NCBI RefSeq assembly: GCF_040712315.1
Contig: NC_134016.1
Coordinates: 19,808,390-19,872,389, forward strand
Length of the DNA stretch: 64,000 nucleotides
Source: Castanea sativa
Lineage: Eukaryota > Streptophyta > Magnoliopsida > Fagales > Fagaceae
Direction: 5' to 3'
Below, one piece after another: positions 20,592 through 31,879 of the stretch. Under the pieces are notes generated by a model. The model had not been told where the DNA came from and made no database searches. It saw only the letters and a program-made list of their open reading frames with translations. Position numbers and translations under genes: made by a program. The stretch's first letter is position 1; each line of letters starts with the position of its first letter.

Positions 20592-22560
20592 TGTCGAGGG
20601 TTCTTTTCACGTTTCTTGTACCTTAGACATGCGTCTTGATATTATTGGACAATGCTTAGTCTAGGCGTTTTCTAAGAAGGAAGTTGGGCTTGGCACTCCG
20701 CGGAATGGGCTCCAAAGTACCATTCTACTATTGCCAATTTGTGCACAAATGCTGAGTCCAAAGTCCAAGGGAATATGTTGTTAAGTGGGCTTATCCTCTG
20801 TTTTTGCCATAGAAGGAACTTTTCTTCAGTTTCTGCCACAGGACTAACTTTTCTGCGGTGCAGTAAAACCTTTTGCCGTGTAGTAGAACCTTCTGCTATG
20901 TAGTAAAACTTTCTACCGTGTAGTAGAACCTTCTGCTGTGTAGTAGAATTTTCTGCTGTGTAGTAAAACCTTCTGCTATGTAAGTTTCTGCACTTTTCTA
21001 CAACGTGAATAACTACTCTTCACTTTTTACTGCATAAATACTTTTCTACTTCTTGCATATAAACAAATCTAAAACCCAAAGAAAATACCCATCAAGCAAA
21101 TGTTAGTTTACATGGGTTAGTATATTCTCAAATACATACATACATATATTCGTAAATATACTTATACGTTTTCAAATATACATATATAAAATATATTTCT
21201 GCAGAACATGAGATACAATGTATATGTATATATACTTATAGTAGAATAATGATTAGTTCATGTTAAAAGTAAAACACGTAATAACAAAGAAATAAGAAAG
21301 CTTCAGTAGAAAATGTTTAGCTAGTATAATAACTGACATGGTAAATATAATAAAAAGATGCTACAGCAGAATAACTTGTACAACAGATAAAGATATCACA
21401 ACATGACAACTGATGCAGTGAACGTGATAAAAAATGTGCTATAGTAGAACAACTAAATACAATAGATATGAGTTCTAATGAGCAAAATCAAATATATTTG
21501 CCGTCAAAATCAAGTTTGAATCTTCTCATAGAATAAGTAAACCAAGAAGGAACTTAAACCCCAACTTAAACAACCTTGTCATAGGCTTTTATCATCAAAG
21601 TTGTGCATTTTGGAGAATAAGCCTAAATGGCTATTAGCTATTACTTTTGGGGGACTTCAAAGAGTGGGTTTGTTAAAAGGGAGGGAAAAGATGGTCTATT
21701 GATGCATGTCTCTATTTCTGCCGTATTTTCTCTCTTCTTTTTACCATTTTTTTTTCTTTCTTTCTTTCTCTCTGTTCTTTTTACTCTTAGTTTCTGACAA
21801 CTATCTTGCTGTGGGTTGTTTTTCTGCCTTGAATCTTTTCTCTTTTGGTTCCCCCTCTCCTTGGGTTCCTCCCCCCTTTAAGTGCCTCTCTAAGGTGTTT
21901 ACTGCCCCTTTTAGGTGCTTACTACTCTCTTTTACCATGGGTTCCTCCCCCTTATCTAAGGCTACCTCCCTTTTTAATAGTGAGCTAATTCAATGAGATT
22001 TCTTCCTTTTACCCCTAGGGTTTTATCAACTGTTTTTGGTTTGTTGTAGGCATTCCTCAAGACTACCCACCAACCCATTGGTTGCCCAGCCACTACCACT
22101 GCTCAGTATATGTTTGCTGCACCACTACTCATTTTGTGACAAAATTCCCTTTTGTTTGTTCTTGCTGTATACCTTTACCTCTAAGTTCAAATGGATAAGG
22201 ATTGGGCTACCTCACCACCTATCTTTATGGCATGCATCAGATGGTTCCAACCATCTGCTACCTCTTTTGGGTAAGATACCATGACAAATTAACTTTTTTT
22301 TTTTTTTTGTTTTGCTGCGTGTCTCTGTCTTATTTCTTCATGCGTTTCCTACTATGTTTGTCATTTCCTTTGGTTTGGATTTTCTTTCCTTCTCGCAATT
22401 TTTGCTGCTTACATTTCCTGCTGTTCTTTGTTTCTTTTCATCACGTTTCTTCATTTTCACACATAATCTTTTACACAAAAAGATTTGGGCTTTTGTGGGC
22501 CAAATAATGTTGACTGGATCAAAAGGGTGTTAGGCCCAATTTACCTTGATTTGTCGAAGC
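20592..22560 (-). mobile_element. LTR-like repeat, copy 1 of a 2-kb direct repeat
   Basis: It starts TGTCGAGGGTTC on the plus strand and is closely similar, block by block, to 25096-27180 (CTTGTACCTTAGACA, GGACAATGCTTAGTCTAGG, CATACATACATATAT, GATGGTCTATTGATGCATG, TTTTACCATGGGTTCCTCCC). It is read as an LTR on the minus strand because copy 2 has a primer-site-like sequence on that side. Copy 1 loses similarity near 22560 where the 51-bp array begins, so its far end is missing or replaced. Apparent ORFs are pyrimidine-rich shadows. Confidence 0.6.
20851..20984 (+). repeat. 20-bp tandem repeat, seven units
   Basis: Units of the type TTCTGCTGTGTAGTAGAACC begin exactly every 20 bp from 20851 to 20971. 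The paralogous site in copy 2 (about 25357-25415) has only about three units, so copy number has changed since the two LTR copies diverged. Confidence 0.85.
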
Positions 22561-22569
22561 CATTCTGCT

Positions 22570-22920
22570 GAAGAACTGTATTTTCATTAAATATAGATAT
22601 GAAATTTTTTAGAACAAAAACAGATCTGTATTTTCATTAAATATAGATCTAAATTTTTTTTTGAATAAAAGTTGGTCTATATTTTCATTAAATACAAATA
22701 TGAAATTTTTTCTGAATAAAAATAGATCTGTATTTTCATTAAATACAGATCTGAAATTTTTTCCAATATAAAAACATATCTGCATTTTCATTAAATACAA
22801 ATCTGAAATTTTTCTTGAATAAAAACTGATCTATATTTTCATTAAATACAAATCTAAAATTTTTCCTATATAAAAACTAATCTGTATTATCATTAAATAC
22901 AAATTTGAACTTTTTCATAA
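22570..22920 (+). repeat. Tandem repeat of about 51 bp, about seven copies
   Basis: Units carry CTGTATTTTCATTAAATA, then AGATCTGAAATTTTT, then an AATAAAAACAGAT joiner, recurring about every 51 bp. It resembles, in diverged form, the 17630-17850 array and the AGATTTGTATTCTGC units at 27205-27280. Confidence 0.8.
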
Positions 22921-22929
22921 AAAAAAAAG

Positions 22930-23405
22930 TTTTCTTCAATGTGAAATATCAACAATTTTGTGTTTCTTCTTAAATAAAATTGCAAATATTGAATTTTTAA
23001 AGAGTGAATTAATATTGAATTTAGAGATTTCAATATATCATTGTAATGTCATGCTTCATTTAAATGGGTATATAAATGGTCATTTAGAGTCTAGAAGACC
23101 AGACTTCGTTTAGGCAGAATAGGTGCCTAACTCCTTCCTATTCTGTAGCCTAGTCCCCGAATCTAGATTTTGGTTCGTAGATAGTGCTTTATCTTTTCTT
23201 TTAGATTGTAATCTAGGAAACAAAGTCTTGTAATTTTCCTTTTTGAGATTGTAATCTAGGAAACAAAACTTTGTAATCTTCTTCTATATTGTAATTTAGG
23301 AGACAAGGCCTTGTAATTTCATTTTATTAAATTGTGATCCATTCAAATTAATGAGAGGTTGTACTATTCAAGTATGTACTTTGTGTATTTTTTTTTGTAA
23401 CAAAA
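22930..23405 (+). mobile_element. 3' part of a decayed LTR, related to 18360-18700
   Basis: It shares an ordered series of words with the end of the 16379-18700 LTR: CAGAATAGGTGCCTAACTCC versus CGGAATGGGTGCCTAACACC, TTCCTATTC, CCTAG and ATTAATGAGAGG. It ends before AAGTGGCAACTCCA, which resembles a primer site. The 5' part is missing. Confidence 0.5.
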
Positions 23406-23485
23406 AAAAAGTGGCAACTCCATATATAATCCTGAAAAGGGAAGGTGCTGATGCCTTACCCCTTTTCTGAGAGCCAGTTTTTCCG

Positions 23486-24020
23486 GTCTCTCATAATCTG
23501 CACTTTGGCTTCTGAAAATTTATGCTATGAAATATTCTGCAAATGAGCATTCTTCATTTTTGAAATTCAACAAATTTTGCTGTGAGTAGTCTACCGAAAG
23601 ATCTACACTTTGTCTTCTGAAACTTTTCGCTACAAAATATTCTATTGATGAACATTCTGCATTTCTGGGTTTCTGCTACAAAATATTCTGCCGATGAACA
23701 TTCTGCATTTCTAGGATTCTATTGCGAAATATTCTACTAATGAACATTCTGCATTTTTGGGATTCTACTGTGAAATATTTTGCCGATGAACATTCTGCAT
23801 TTCTGGGATTTTGCTGCGAAATATTTTGCCGATGAACATTCTGGAATTCAGCGGATTCTGCTGTAAATAATCTACATTCTAGCTTGTGAAATTTTCCGCT
23901 ATAAAATATTTTGCAAATGAACATTTTGTACTTTTGAAATTTAGCAGATTCTGCTGTGAATAGCTTGCCAAAGGATCTGCATTCTCTGCTATGAAATTTC
24001 TGTAGAGGGATATTTTGCAC
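23486..24020 (+). repeat. Degenerate tandem repeat with 46-bp core period
   Basis: The best units (about 23670-23850) repeat every 46 bp: GATTCTGCTGCGAAATATTC, TGCCGATGAACATTCTGC, ATTTCTGG. Outer units toward 23486 and 24020 are more diverged and longer. The reverse-strand open frame across it is a by-product of the period. Confidence 0.8.
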
Positions 24021-24429
24021 TTCTTGAAAAGTCTACTAAGGGATTTTTCACGGAGGAAATAGTGATTCGCAATACTATAGTAATGATGAAAGTTTTTCTT
24101 TGGCTTCTATATCTTCATTTTATGTTTCTAGCTTTTGGTACTTGAGGGGAAGTATAGCTAAAATCACTAGCATGAAAAAAATGATTGAAACCTTGTGAGG
24201 GAATAAAGGGTTTTTCTCTTCTAAATGCTGGACCCGAATGTGGAGATGAAGAGAGTAGTGTTTCCTTAAAAGAAATGAGAGCAAAAAGTGGTGGAAGTTT
24301 TGGTTTTGTATGTTTGAATAAGTGGCTTGCCACATATCTCACATGCATGACAAGGAGAACAAGTGTCATTTAAAAGATATGGCTAAGTGTCTTGACCTTA
24401 TTAGTCTTTATGTATAGGAGATATTACAA

Positions 24430-24830
24430 CTATTGTAAGTGTCTTCTACTGTAGAGTTCTCAAGATATTTCTGTTGTAGAACCTTATGGTGTTGTAGTGA
24501 TATTTTGCTACCGCGTTTTGATGCAATGCCATTGAACTCTACTATGGTATTGTGGTATTCTACCACAACATTCTGCTGCAATATTCTACCATAGCATTTT
24601 GCTCACGATACTGTTTTATTTTAATGTTGCTGCGTTCTGCCATAGAATTCTACTATAGTACTGTCCAGCTGTAATGTTGTTGCATTCTTCCACAGAATTC
24701 TACAACGGTACTATCCTGCTGTAACGTTGTTGCAGTATTCTGCCATAGAATTCTGCAACACTATTTTGCTGTAATGTTGCTATGATATTCCGCTATAAAA
24801 TTCTATTATGGTACTGCTTAAATAGTCATA
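24430..24830 (+). repeat. Degenerate tandem repeat of about 50 bp
   Basis: Recurring words are TGCTGTAATGTTGTTGC, ATTCTGCCATAGAATTCTAC and GGTACT, at spacing of about 50-53 bp. Together with the arrays at 20851 and 23486, this region is dominated by TTCTGC-type words. Confidence 0.7.
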
Positions 24831-25070
24831 TTGGATTTAGGTGATATTTCTTGAAGCATAATATTTTAGTAAATCATGATATCATGAATCATTGGGGTAC
24901 GCCAATTTAGAACTAAATATCAAAACTAGCCATGTCTTTCAAAATATATTAAAAGGTTAGAAACTTCCTTGACAGCTTGAACGGTTTAAGAACATCTGTG
25001 TCCCACTTTGGTAAGGGCTTGGAAACATGTTTGTGGAGGTGAAAAATCTCATTCTCCCCATCGTGATCCC
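24831..25070. other. Retroelement interior remnant, no gene seen
   Basis: No coding frame is recognised between the repeat array and the primer-site-like sequence. If 20592-27461 is one element, almost all of its interior is non-coding repeat. Confidence 0.35.
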
Positions 25071-25092
25071 AACTCCCTAGTAGAGTCGCCAA
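25071..25092 (-). promoter_or_regulatory. Primer-binding-site-like sequence of a minus-strand LTR element
   Basis: On the minus strand it reads TTGGCGACTCTACTAGGGAG, ending three bases from the LTR-like repeat at 25096. TTGGCGACTC is a common start of plant gypsy primer sites. It sets the 25096-27461 repeat as a 5' LTR in minus orientation. Confidence 0.5.
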
Positions 25093-25095
25093 AAA

Positions 25096-27461
25096 TGTTG
25101 AGGGTTCTTTTTACATTTCTTGTACCTTAGACAAGCGTCTAAATGTTATTGGACAATGCTTAGTCTAGGTTTTTTCTAAGAAGAAAGTTGGGCCTAGCGC
25201 TCCGCATAATGAGCTTCAAAGTACCATTTTGTCCCTGCCTGTTTGTGCGCAAATGTTGAGTCCAAAGTCCAAGGGAAGATGCTGCAAAGTGGGCTTATTC
25301 ACTGTTTCCGCTGTAGAAGGAACTCTTCTCCAGTTTCTACCATAGGATTCACTTTTTTGCTGTGCAGTAAAGCTTTCTGCTGTGCAGTAAAGCCTTCTAC
25401 TGTACAGTAAACCTTTCTACACTTTTCTGTAACGTGAATGACTATTCTTCATTTTTTATTGTAGAAATACTTTTCTACTTCCTGCACATAAACAAATCTA
25501 AAACCTAAAGAAAATACCCATCAAGCAAATGTTAGTTTACATGGGTTAGTATATTCTCAAATATATACATACATATATCCGTAAATACACTTATACGTAT
25601 TCACATATACATATATAAAATATATTTTTACAGAACATGAGATATAGTGTGTATATATATACTTATGGCATGATAATGATTAGTTCGTGTCAATAGTAAA
25701 ATACGTAATAATAAAGAAATAAGAAAGCTTCAGTAGAAAAGGTTTAGCTAGTATAATAGCTGACACGGTAAATATAATAAAAATGTGCTACAGTAGAATG
25801 ACTAGTACAGCAAATAAAGATACCATAGCAAAACAACTGATGCAGCGAACGTGATAAAAAATGTGCTGCAGCAGAACGACAAAATACATCAGATATAAGT
25901 TCTAAAGAGTGAAATCAAATATATTTGTAATCGAAATCAAGTATTGAATCTTCCCATAGAATAAGTAAACCAAGAAGGAACCTAACCCCAACTTGAACAA
26001 TCTTGTCATAAGCTTTTGTCATCAGAGTTGTGCATTTTGGAGAATAAGCCTAAATGACTACTAGCTATTACTTTTGTAGGACTTTAGAGAGTGGGTTTTG
26101 CTAAAAGGGAGGGAAAAGATGGTCTATTGATGCATGCTCCTATTTTTGCTGTGTTTTCTCTCTTCTTTTTATCACTTTCTTTCTTTCTTTCTTTTTCTCC
26201 GTTCTTTTTACTCATAGTTTCTGACTACTATCTTACTGTGAGTTGTTTTTCTCCCTTGGGTCTTTTTCTCTTTTGGATCCCCCTCTCCTTGGGTGCCTCC
26301 CCCCTCTAATTGTCTCTCTTAGGTGTTTATTGCCCTCCTTTAGGTGTTTACTACTCTCTTTTACCATGGGTTCCTCCCCCTTATCTAAGGTTACCCCCCA
26401 TTTTTATAGTGAGCTAATTCAATGAGATTTCTCCCTTTTACCCCTAGGACTTCACCGGTTGTTTTTGGTTTGTTGTGAGAATTCCTTCAGGATTACCCAC
26501 CAACCTATTGGTTGCCCAACTACTACCATTGCTTAGTATACATTTGCTACACCATTACTTATTTCGGGACAAAATTCTCTTTTATTTGTTCTTGCTATAT
26601 ACCTCTATATCTAGGTTCAAATAGATAAGGATTAGGCTACCTCACCACCTACCTCTATTGCATGCATCGAATGGTCCCAGCCATCTACTAAATCTTTTGG
26701 GTAAGATACCATCCTAGCAGGGTATATTCCCAAAAGAAGTCAAAGTTGGAAACCAAATATAGACTCCTTTTTCCCCCACCACCAAACCACACCCTCTGAA
26801 TCCCCTTGACCATGGGCACATATCCCTTGTATTGGCTGTGTATAGGTTGGTGGTGCTCCGGCTCTTGTGTGCTTGCTCCACTATCTTTTGTTTTTGTCTT
26901 ATTTCGTTCTTATGCCATTTCTGCCGTAGTAGATTAGTTTTTTTTTTTTCCTGCTATATGTCTCTGTTTTATTTCTTCATGCGTTTCCTACTATGTTTGT
27001 CATTTCCTTTGGTAAAATTTTCTTTCCTTCACGCAATTCCTACTGTTCCTTGTTTCTTTTCATTGCGTTTCTTCATTTTCACACATATTCTTTTTTGCAA
27101 AAAGATTTGGGTCTTTGTGGGCCAAATAATGTTGACTGGATCAAAAAGGTCATAGGCCCAATTTGCCTTGATCTACTGAAACTGAAGCTGATGAATTGTA
27201 TTTTGCAACAGATTTGTATTCTGCTATAGATTTGTATTCTACTATAGATTTGTATTCTGCTACAAATCTGCATTCTATTGCGGATCGCTTTCTCTTGCAT
27301 TTCTTTCTTTTGACTATTCTTGCTCTTTGGTCTTCTTGGTGGACCTTTGGGCCTTGCTTTTCATTGGGCTTTCCTCTGTATGGGCTTTTGAGTCTTGCTT
27401 CTTATTGGGCTTTCTTCCTCATGGGCTTTTGGGTACGGATTTGTAAAAATGGGCATCAACA
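25096..27461 (-). mobile_element. LTR-like repeat, copy 2 (complete 2.4-kb LTR)
   Basis: On the plus strand it runs from TGTTGAGGGTTC to GGGCATCAACA, so both ends are TG...CA. Read minus, it begins TGTTGATGCCCATTTTTAC, close to the start of the plus-strand LTR at 34069. The five bases after it (GGCTT) nearly match those before copy 1 (GGTTT). So 20592-27461 may be one minus-strand element with a damaged left LTR. No RT or integrase is present between the copies. Confidence 0.6.
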
Positions 27462-27462
27462 G

Positions 27463-28120
27463 GCTTAATCCACCTTGTGAGGGGAGGAGGTAGGGGAGGG
27501 GGGGTGTGCCATGACAAAACAAAGGAATGAAAGGCTGCTTTGCGTTGGAAGCTCTATACCCTCCCCAAGCAAAGCGGAGGCTCTGGAGGTATGGTGGTTT
27601 GTGCTATGCCGTCATTTCGGATTCACGACTGACACTAGAATTGATTTCTACCATTTCTTGAAAGTGAATGGACAACTACTCTTTCCCCTTCTCACAATGT
27701 TCTCAAACTTCCTTTACTCGTCATTGATTGAATGAACTAAAGGTCAATCATTGTCCCACCTAATCTTTCATCCCCAGTCCTCTTGTCCCGGAAGGAACAA
27801 GCAAGTGACAACTCTAACTAGACGAACTTCTCATATCTAAGGCAGCTTACTGCAAGCATCCCCCCTACGACTAGTTGGGGGGACTGTTCGTGCGTTCTCC
27901 ACTTTTTGACCTTAAAAAGAGAGAACGTGTTTTCCTCTGAGTTTTGTCTCTCATTTGCTTTGCAAAGAAAGCGGGCTTTGCCCTAGCTACTACGATCCTT
28001 GGGAAAGCAACAGAGCTACCACCATTGCCCATATGCTAGAGATTATGTTGGGTTCGTCCCCTCACTACAACTTGGCTTTGGGGCCTTTCCTTCTTTTAAT
28101 AGCACGACCATGGCTCTCTC
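27463..28120. other. Possible organelle-derived insert (mitochondrial-like DNA)
   Basis: This block is more balanced in base content than its AT-rich flanks. Words such as CTGCTTTGCGTTGGAAGC and GAAAGCGGGCTTTGCCC have the look of plant mitochondrial DNA. It contains no sustained gene and no repeat. The call is from composition and impression only; I cannot name a mitochondrial gene in it. Confidence 0.35.
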
Positions 28121-28328
28121 TCGTGGACAATACTCACTTTGTTGTTGTGTTCTATTTCCTTGACCTTGATGGATCAATGATGATAGTGTTCTATGTAAAT
28201 GTAGCATATTTACTTTCTTCTTATAATTTTGCTCTATTTATACCAAAAAAATTGAGATATATTTTACTTTCACACAACTTCCAAGTGGTGGGAGATGAAA
28301 ATTCTTGGTTTTTAAGTGAGATATTAAG

Positions 28329-29463
28329 AGGCTGTTGGGTTTGACGAATTTTAAGTTATATAACTGATTTTCATAACTCAAAACTCAAAAATTGTGGGAC
28401 CCACTCAAAGTTTTTTGTTTTGTTTAGTTTTTTAGTTGAGTTTTCATAACTCAAAACTCAAAAAATTTGAGTTAGAGTGATGAGAATTGAAAAAAAATTC
28501 TAGGAGTTTCCAAATTCTGAAAACTGAGATATTAGGTATTTTTGTAAATATTTGATGATTATAGGACTCACAGTCAGACACTCAAGGCCACACATGTGCT
28601 CAAACATCTTTTTCTTCTTCACTTTTTCTCTCCACCGTACTGATATTTCTTCTCTCCCTCTCTTCTTTTCTCTTTTCTTTCTTTCTTTTCTTCTTCAAGC
28701 TAGGTTCTTTCAGTTGCTTCTCTTTTCCTTATCTTTTTTTTTTTTTTGTTCTTTCATCTTCTTTTTTTTTTTTTTTTTTTTTTTCTTTTCTTTTCTTTCT
28801 TCTTCACTCTGGTTTCTTTTCTCAGCTTCTTATTACTCTTCTTCATTCTTTCTTTTTCTTCGTGCGCGATGATGGCAAAGGGCTTCAATTTCAGTTGTGA
28901 TTTGTGTTTTAATTGGGTTAAGGTGTGCTTTTTGGGCTTGGAGTTGTGGATTTTGTGGGGTAATTTTTCTTGGTATTTATTTTTATTTTTATTTTCATTA
29001 TATATATGTAAAAGAATTTGCTATGATGTTAGGTGTTGGTGGATCTGCTATGGTTGATGAGTTTGATTTTTGGTGATTTGTATGGTGGTGGATGCAAAAC
29101 AATGGTGGTGGGTTGGGTTTTGGAGAATTGCAATTGGTGGGTTTGTGGGTTGATGAAGGTGGTAGAGGCCGAAAATGGGAGGAGAAAGGTTTCAATGTTT
29201 TAGGTTTAGTGAAAGAGGAGAGGAAAAAAAATAAAAGGGATGGAGGAGAGAGACATGTTACTGTTCTGATCCGCATAGTACATAGGCTCCACCACTTTGT
29301 CAAAATTTTGAGTTAAGCTCACCCAGATTTGAAACCAAACAAAAATAAGATAGAGTTAAGGAAAAAGTAGAGATAGAGATGTGAGTTATGAAAATTGAGT
29401 TTGAGTGATAAGAAATAAGATATGAGAATTGAGTTTTGAGTTAAGAGTAAACCAAACAGGCCC
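28329..29463. mobile_element. Non-autonomous hAT-like element, 1.1 kb
   Basis: The ends are imperfect inverted repeats: GAGGCTGTTGGGTTTGAC on the left; GTAAACCAAACAGGCCC on the right, whose complement GGGCCTGTTTGGTTTAC is a common plant hAT terminus. Subterminal regions repeat CATAACTCAAAACTCAAAA and its complement (GAGTTTTGAGTTA). The interior is a long pyrimidine tract (about 28600-28870) plus TGG-rich sequence. Open frames there are compositional. No clear 8-bp duplication was found. Confidence 0.45.
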
Positions 29464-29592
29464 TAAAATTTCATGAATCATGGGATTCAATGAGTTCAAA
29501 TTACACCCAATATAATTTTTAATAATTATACACCACTTAATAAATAATTATTAAAAGATTTAATATTGTTTAAAATTATACCAGATAACTTA

Positions 29593-29657
<65 letters not shown>

Positions 29658-30168
29658 TCAATGATCCACTCAATTCCAAAAAAGGGAATGACAAAATCTT
29701 CAAATTTATATTCATTTATTTTTCTACATATAAAAATCGACAGGTACATTATCCACTCAATTCCAAAAAGAGGGAACGCCAAAAACGTATAAATTTATAT
29801 TCATATTTTTTCTACACATAATAATTAACAGGTACAAAATTCCAGTAAACTAAAACACTGGCTACCAAGGACGAGCAATTGTTTCAATCTACAGGAACAC
29901 AAAGCACACTTAGGTAAGGGCCATTATCACACATTTATCTATTAACAGAACTTTCCACTCATACAACCTAAAGAAAAAGAAAAATGCTTCTCCGTTCGGT
30001 ATATAGTGATTTTTTTTGTAGTTTATTTGTCAAAATATGAGGCAAAACCAGAAAAATTAACTTACGTTTTAAGAAAGAAGAAGCTAGTTCTGGAGTTTTA
30101 AAAAAAAAAAAAAAAAATTGAAAACTATTTTGCCAAACAAACTAAAGTCTTGATGGAAAACTTTAGTA
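29464..30168. other. 3' flank of peroxidase A with an (AT)n tract
   Basis: An AT dinucleotide run lies at 29596-29653. From about 29815 the sequence matches the 3' flanks of peroxidase B (about 41690-41790) and C (about 61325-61450), for example GAGCAATTGTT and AATCTA..GGAACACAAAGC, so the tandem duplication included the flank. No other gene seen. Confidence 0.6.
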
Positions 30169-31717
30169 TCAATTAATTTTATAGCAATTTTGTCGTACTT
30201 CGCCTTGTGAACCTTGTTTAACATTAAGCATACTCATTTTCACCATTGCCCGTTTAAAATCAGAGAAGAACATGACTTTGTTGGATGCATAGCTATCCAC
30301 GATTCCTTTAGTTTCTGCGAACGCATATAAGGTTTGATCGGAATTGAGCACTCCGGATTTACATTGCAATGCGCGATAGTAAAGATTATCGAAAGTATTT
30401 CTTGTTTCATCAAAGGGTTGCTCTGCAGTATCACTAGCGCTGCATGTTGTGAATAATGTCACTGCAAAGTCTGCATTTAAATTTGCATCCAAGCCGCCGA
30501 CTAATCGGTTTTTAAATGATGAGCACCTTGCCACTCCTAGTGTATGTGCGCCTGCAAGCCAAGATCACAAAAAAATTAGATTACAAGCAGCTTCCAAATG
30601 GATGTGCACAATAATTTTGTCTGCAGGAACAAGAAGCTTGTAAGTTATAACATGTTTCTAATAATAATTACACTAATCTTGACGTGAGGGAGAAGAACTA
30701 TGTAACATAATCATAAAAATTAATCATTCATTCAAGTCATAAGTTTTAGAACTAAACTGGCACATCTTAATATTTCATATGAAGATATCTAGGGTTTAAA
30801 GTTACCTTCTGTCAATGTAACCATTGAATTTATCAAGTATATATATTCAAAACTTGTAACATATTTACCAGAAAGAGCCACCATTTCTTGGGAACTAAAA
30901 CCATGCTGCCCAAACAAGTTAATGAGCTGAGAGGCATTGAAGGTTGGTGCAGGAAGGTTGATTGTGTCTTCTATTTTAGACCTCGTACCATCCATTCTTC
31001 CCTTAGGTATGTCATAAAGAGGACCCCCGGCCTTTAAAATTAATCAATAACACCATACAATTTTGATCTCAATCATTATAATGAAGATGACAAAATATAT
31101 GTTCACTTTTAAATTGACATTTGGTTATTTGGTTACCTTGCATACTGCATCTCTGGCAGCCATTGCAAGAATATCAGCACATGAGACTATGCCAGGGCAT
31201 TGTTTTTCAAGTTCCCCTTTTATTTCATCAATAAGTTCAAATCCCCGCAAGCTCAAATTTGCTGGGGAGTCTCTCTCTGCTTTGTTTTGCTTTGTTGAAT
31301 TAAGGAGAACCGACCCGTCACATCCCTACTTAATTGAACAAATTAAAAATTCAAAAATCAAGAAAGTATAAACAAATTAATCTTTTTATTAATTTAAAAA
31401 GAAAATAACCAAGCCTAAAAAGACAATCTTTTGAGAGAGAGAGAGAGTACCTCTATGAAACAATCATGGAAATGCAATCTAACAAGGCTGGCTGCTAGGG
31501 TAGGATCAGCTTGCAAAGCTTTGATAACTTTAATTTTTACAATTAGTTCAGCTAATGGGCACCTGCGCAGATAATAGTCCATGCTCAAACCATCTACTAC
31601 TCCAAATCTAAAACCATTTACTACATCAAATCTAAAACCATCTACTACTTCAAATCTAAAACCATGCACAATCATCTCCATTAGTAAAATTAAACCAAGA
31701 ATTTTGCCAATAACCAT
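30169..31717 (-). CDS. PER47-like: Class III peroxidase, PER47-like, copy A (intact)
   Basis: A secreted haem peroxidase that oxidises phenolics with H2O2; in this family, typical roles are lignin or cell-wall cross-linking. Four exons on the minus strand, 31717-31451, 31325-31137, 31031-30869 and 30551-30169, all introns GT-AG. The sum is 1,002 nt (333 aa), normal for the family. The N-terminus is hydrophobic (signal peptide). Distal Arg80/His84 are in VRLHFHDCF and proximal His209 in [11 protein letters not shown]. Eight conserved cysteines are present, plus extra ones in AARDAVCK and LQCK. An 8-residue unit GFRF(E/D/G)VV(D/N) is repeated three times just after the signal peptide and is not in the other copies. 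The nearest remembered relative is Arabidopsis PER47. Confidence 0.9.
31604..31675 (-). repeat. 24-bp in-frame triplication in exon 1 of peroxidase A
   Basis: Three 24-bp units start with AAATCTAAAACCAT at 31604, 31628 and 31652 on the plus strand. They encode eight residues each. Copies B and C have a single version of this segment. Being a multiple of three, it keeps the reading frame. Confidence 0.9.
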
Positions 31718-31869
31718 CTTAACTAAACTTAAAGATCTGATTAGAATACTTTTAAAGCGTAAATAAGGTATCTAAAACGAAAGAAGTAAGAAAAATGAGG
31801 CTGAGAGAAAAGGAAAATCTTAATATATAGTGGAGTTTGTAGTATATGAAGGGTGGGGAGCAAGAAATT

Positions 31870-31879
31870 CTATATATAA
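31870..31879 (-). promoter_or_regulatory. TATA box of peroxidase A
   Basis: A TATATATA element about 155 bp upstream of the ATG, in a block conserved upstream of all three peroxidase copies (GGAGTTTGTAGTATATGAAG on the plus strand). Confidence 0.55.

Noticed and set aside
21706..22533. Hydrophobic plus-strand open frames resembling membrane proteins
   Set aside because: They are made of TTTC/CTTT-rich pyrimidine tracts in an LTR and occur again in diverged form at 26091-27155.
23676..24020. 114-codon minus-strand frame with repeated peptide
   Set aside because: The frame is produced by the 46-bp tandem repeat; it has no start context or homologue.
28552..29057. Phe/Ser-rich open frames
   Set aside because: Pure pyrimidine-tract translation within a non-autonomous hAT-like element.
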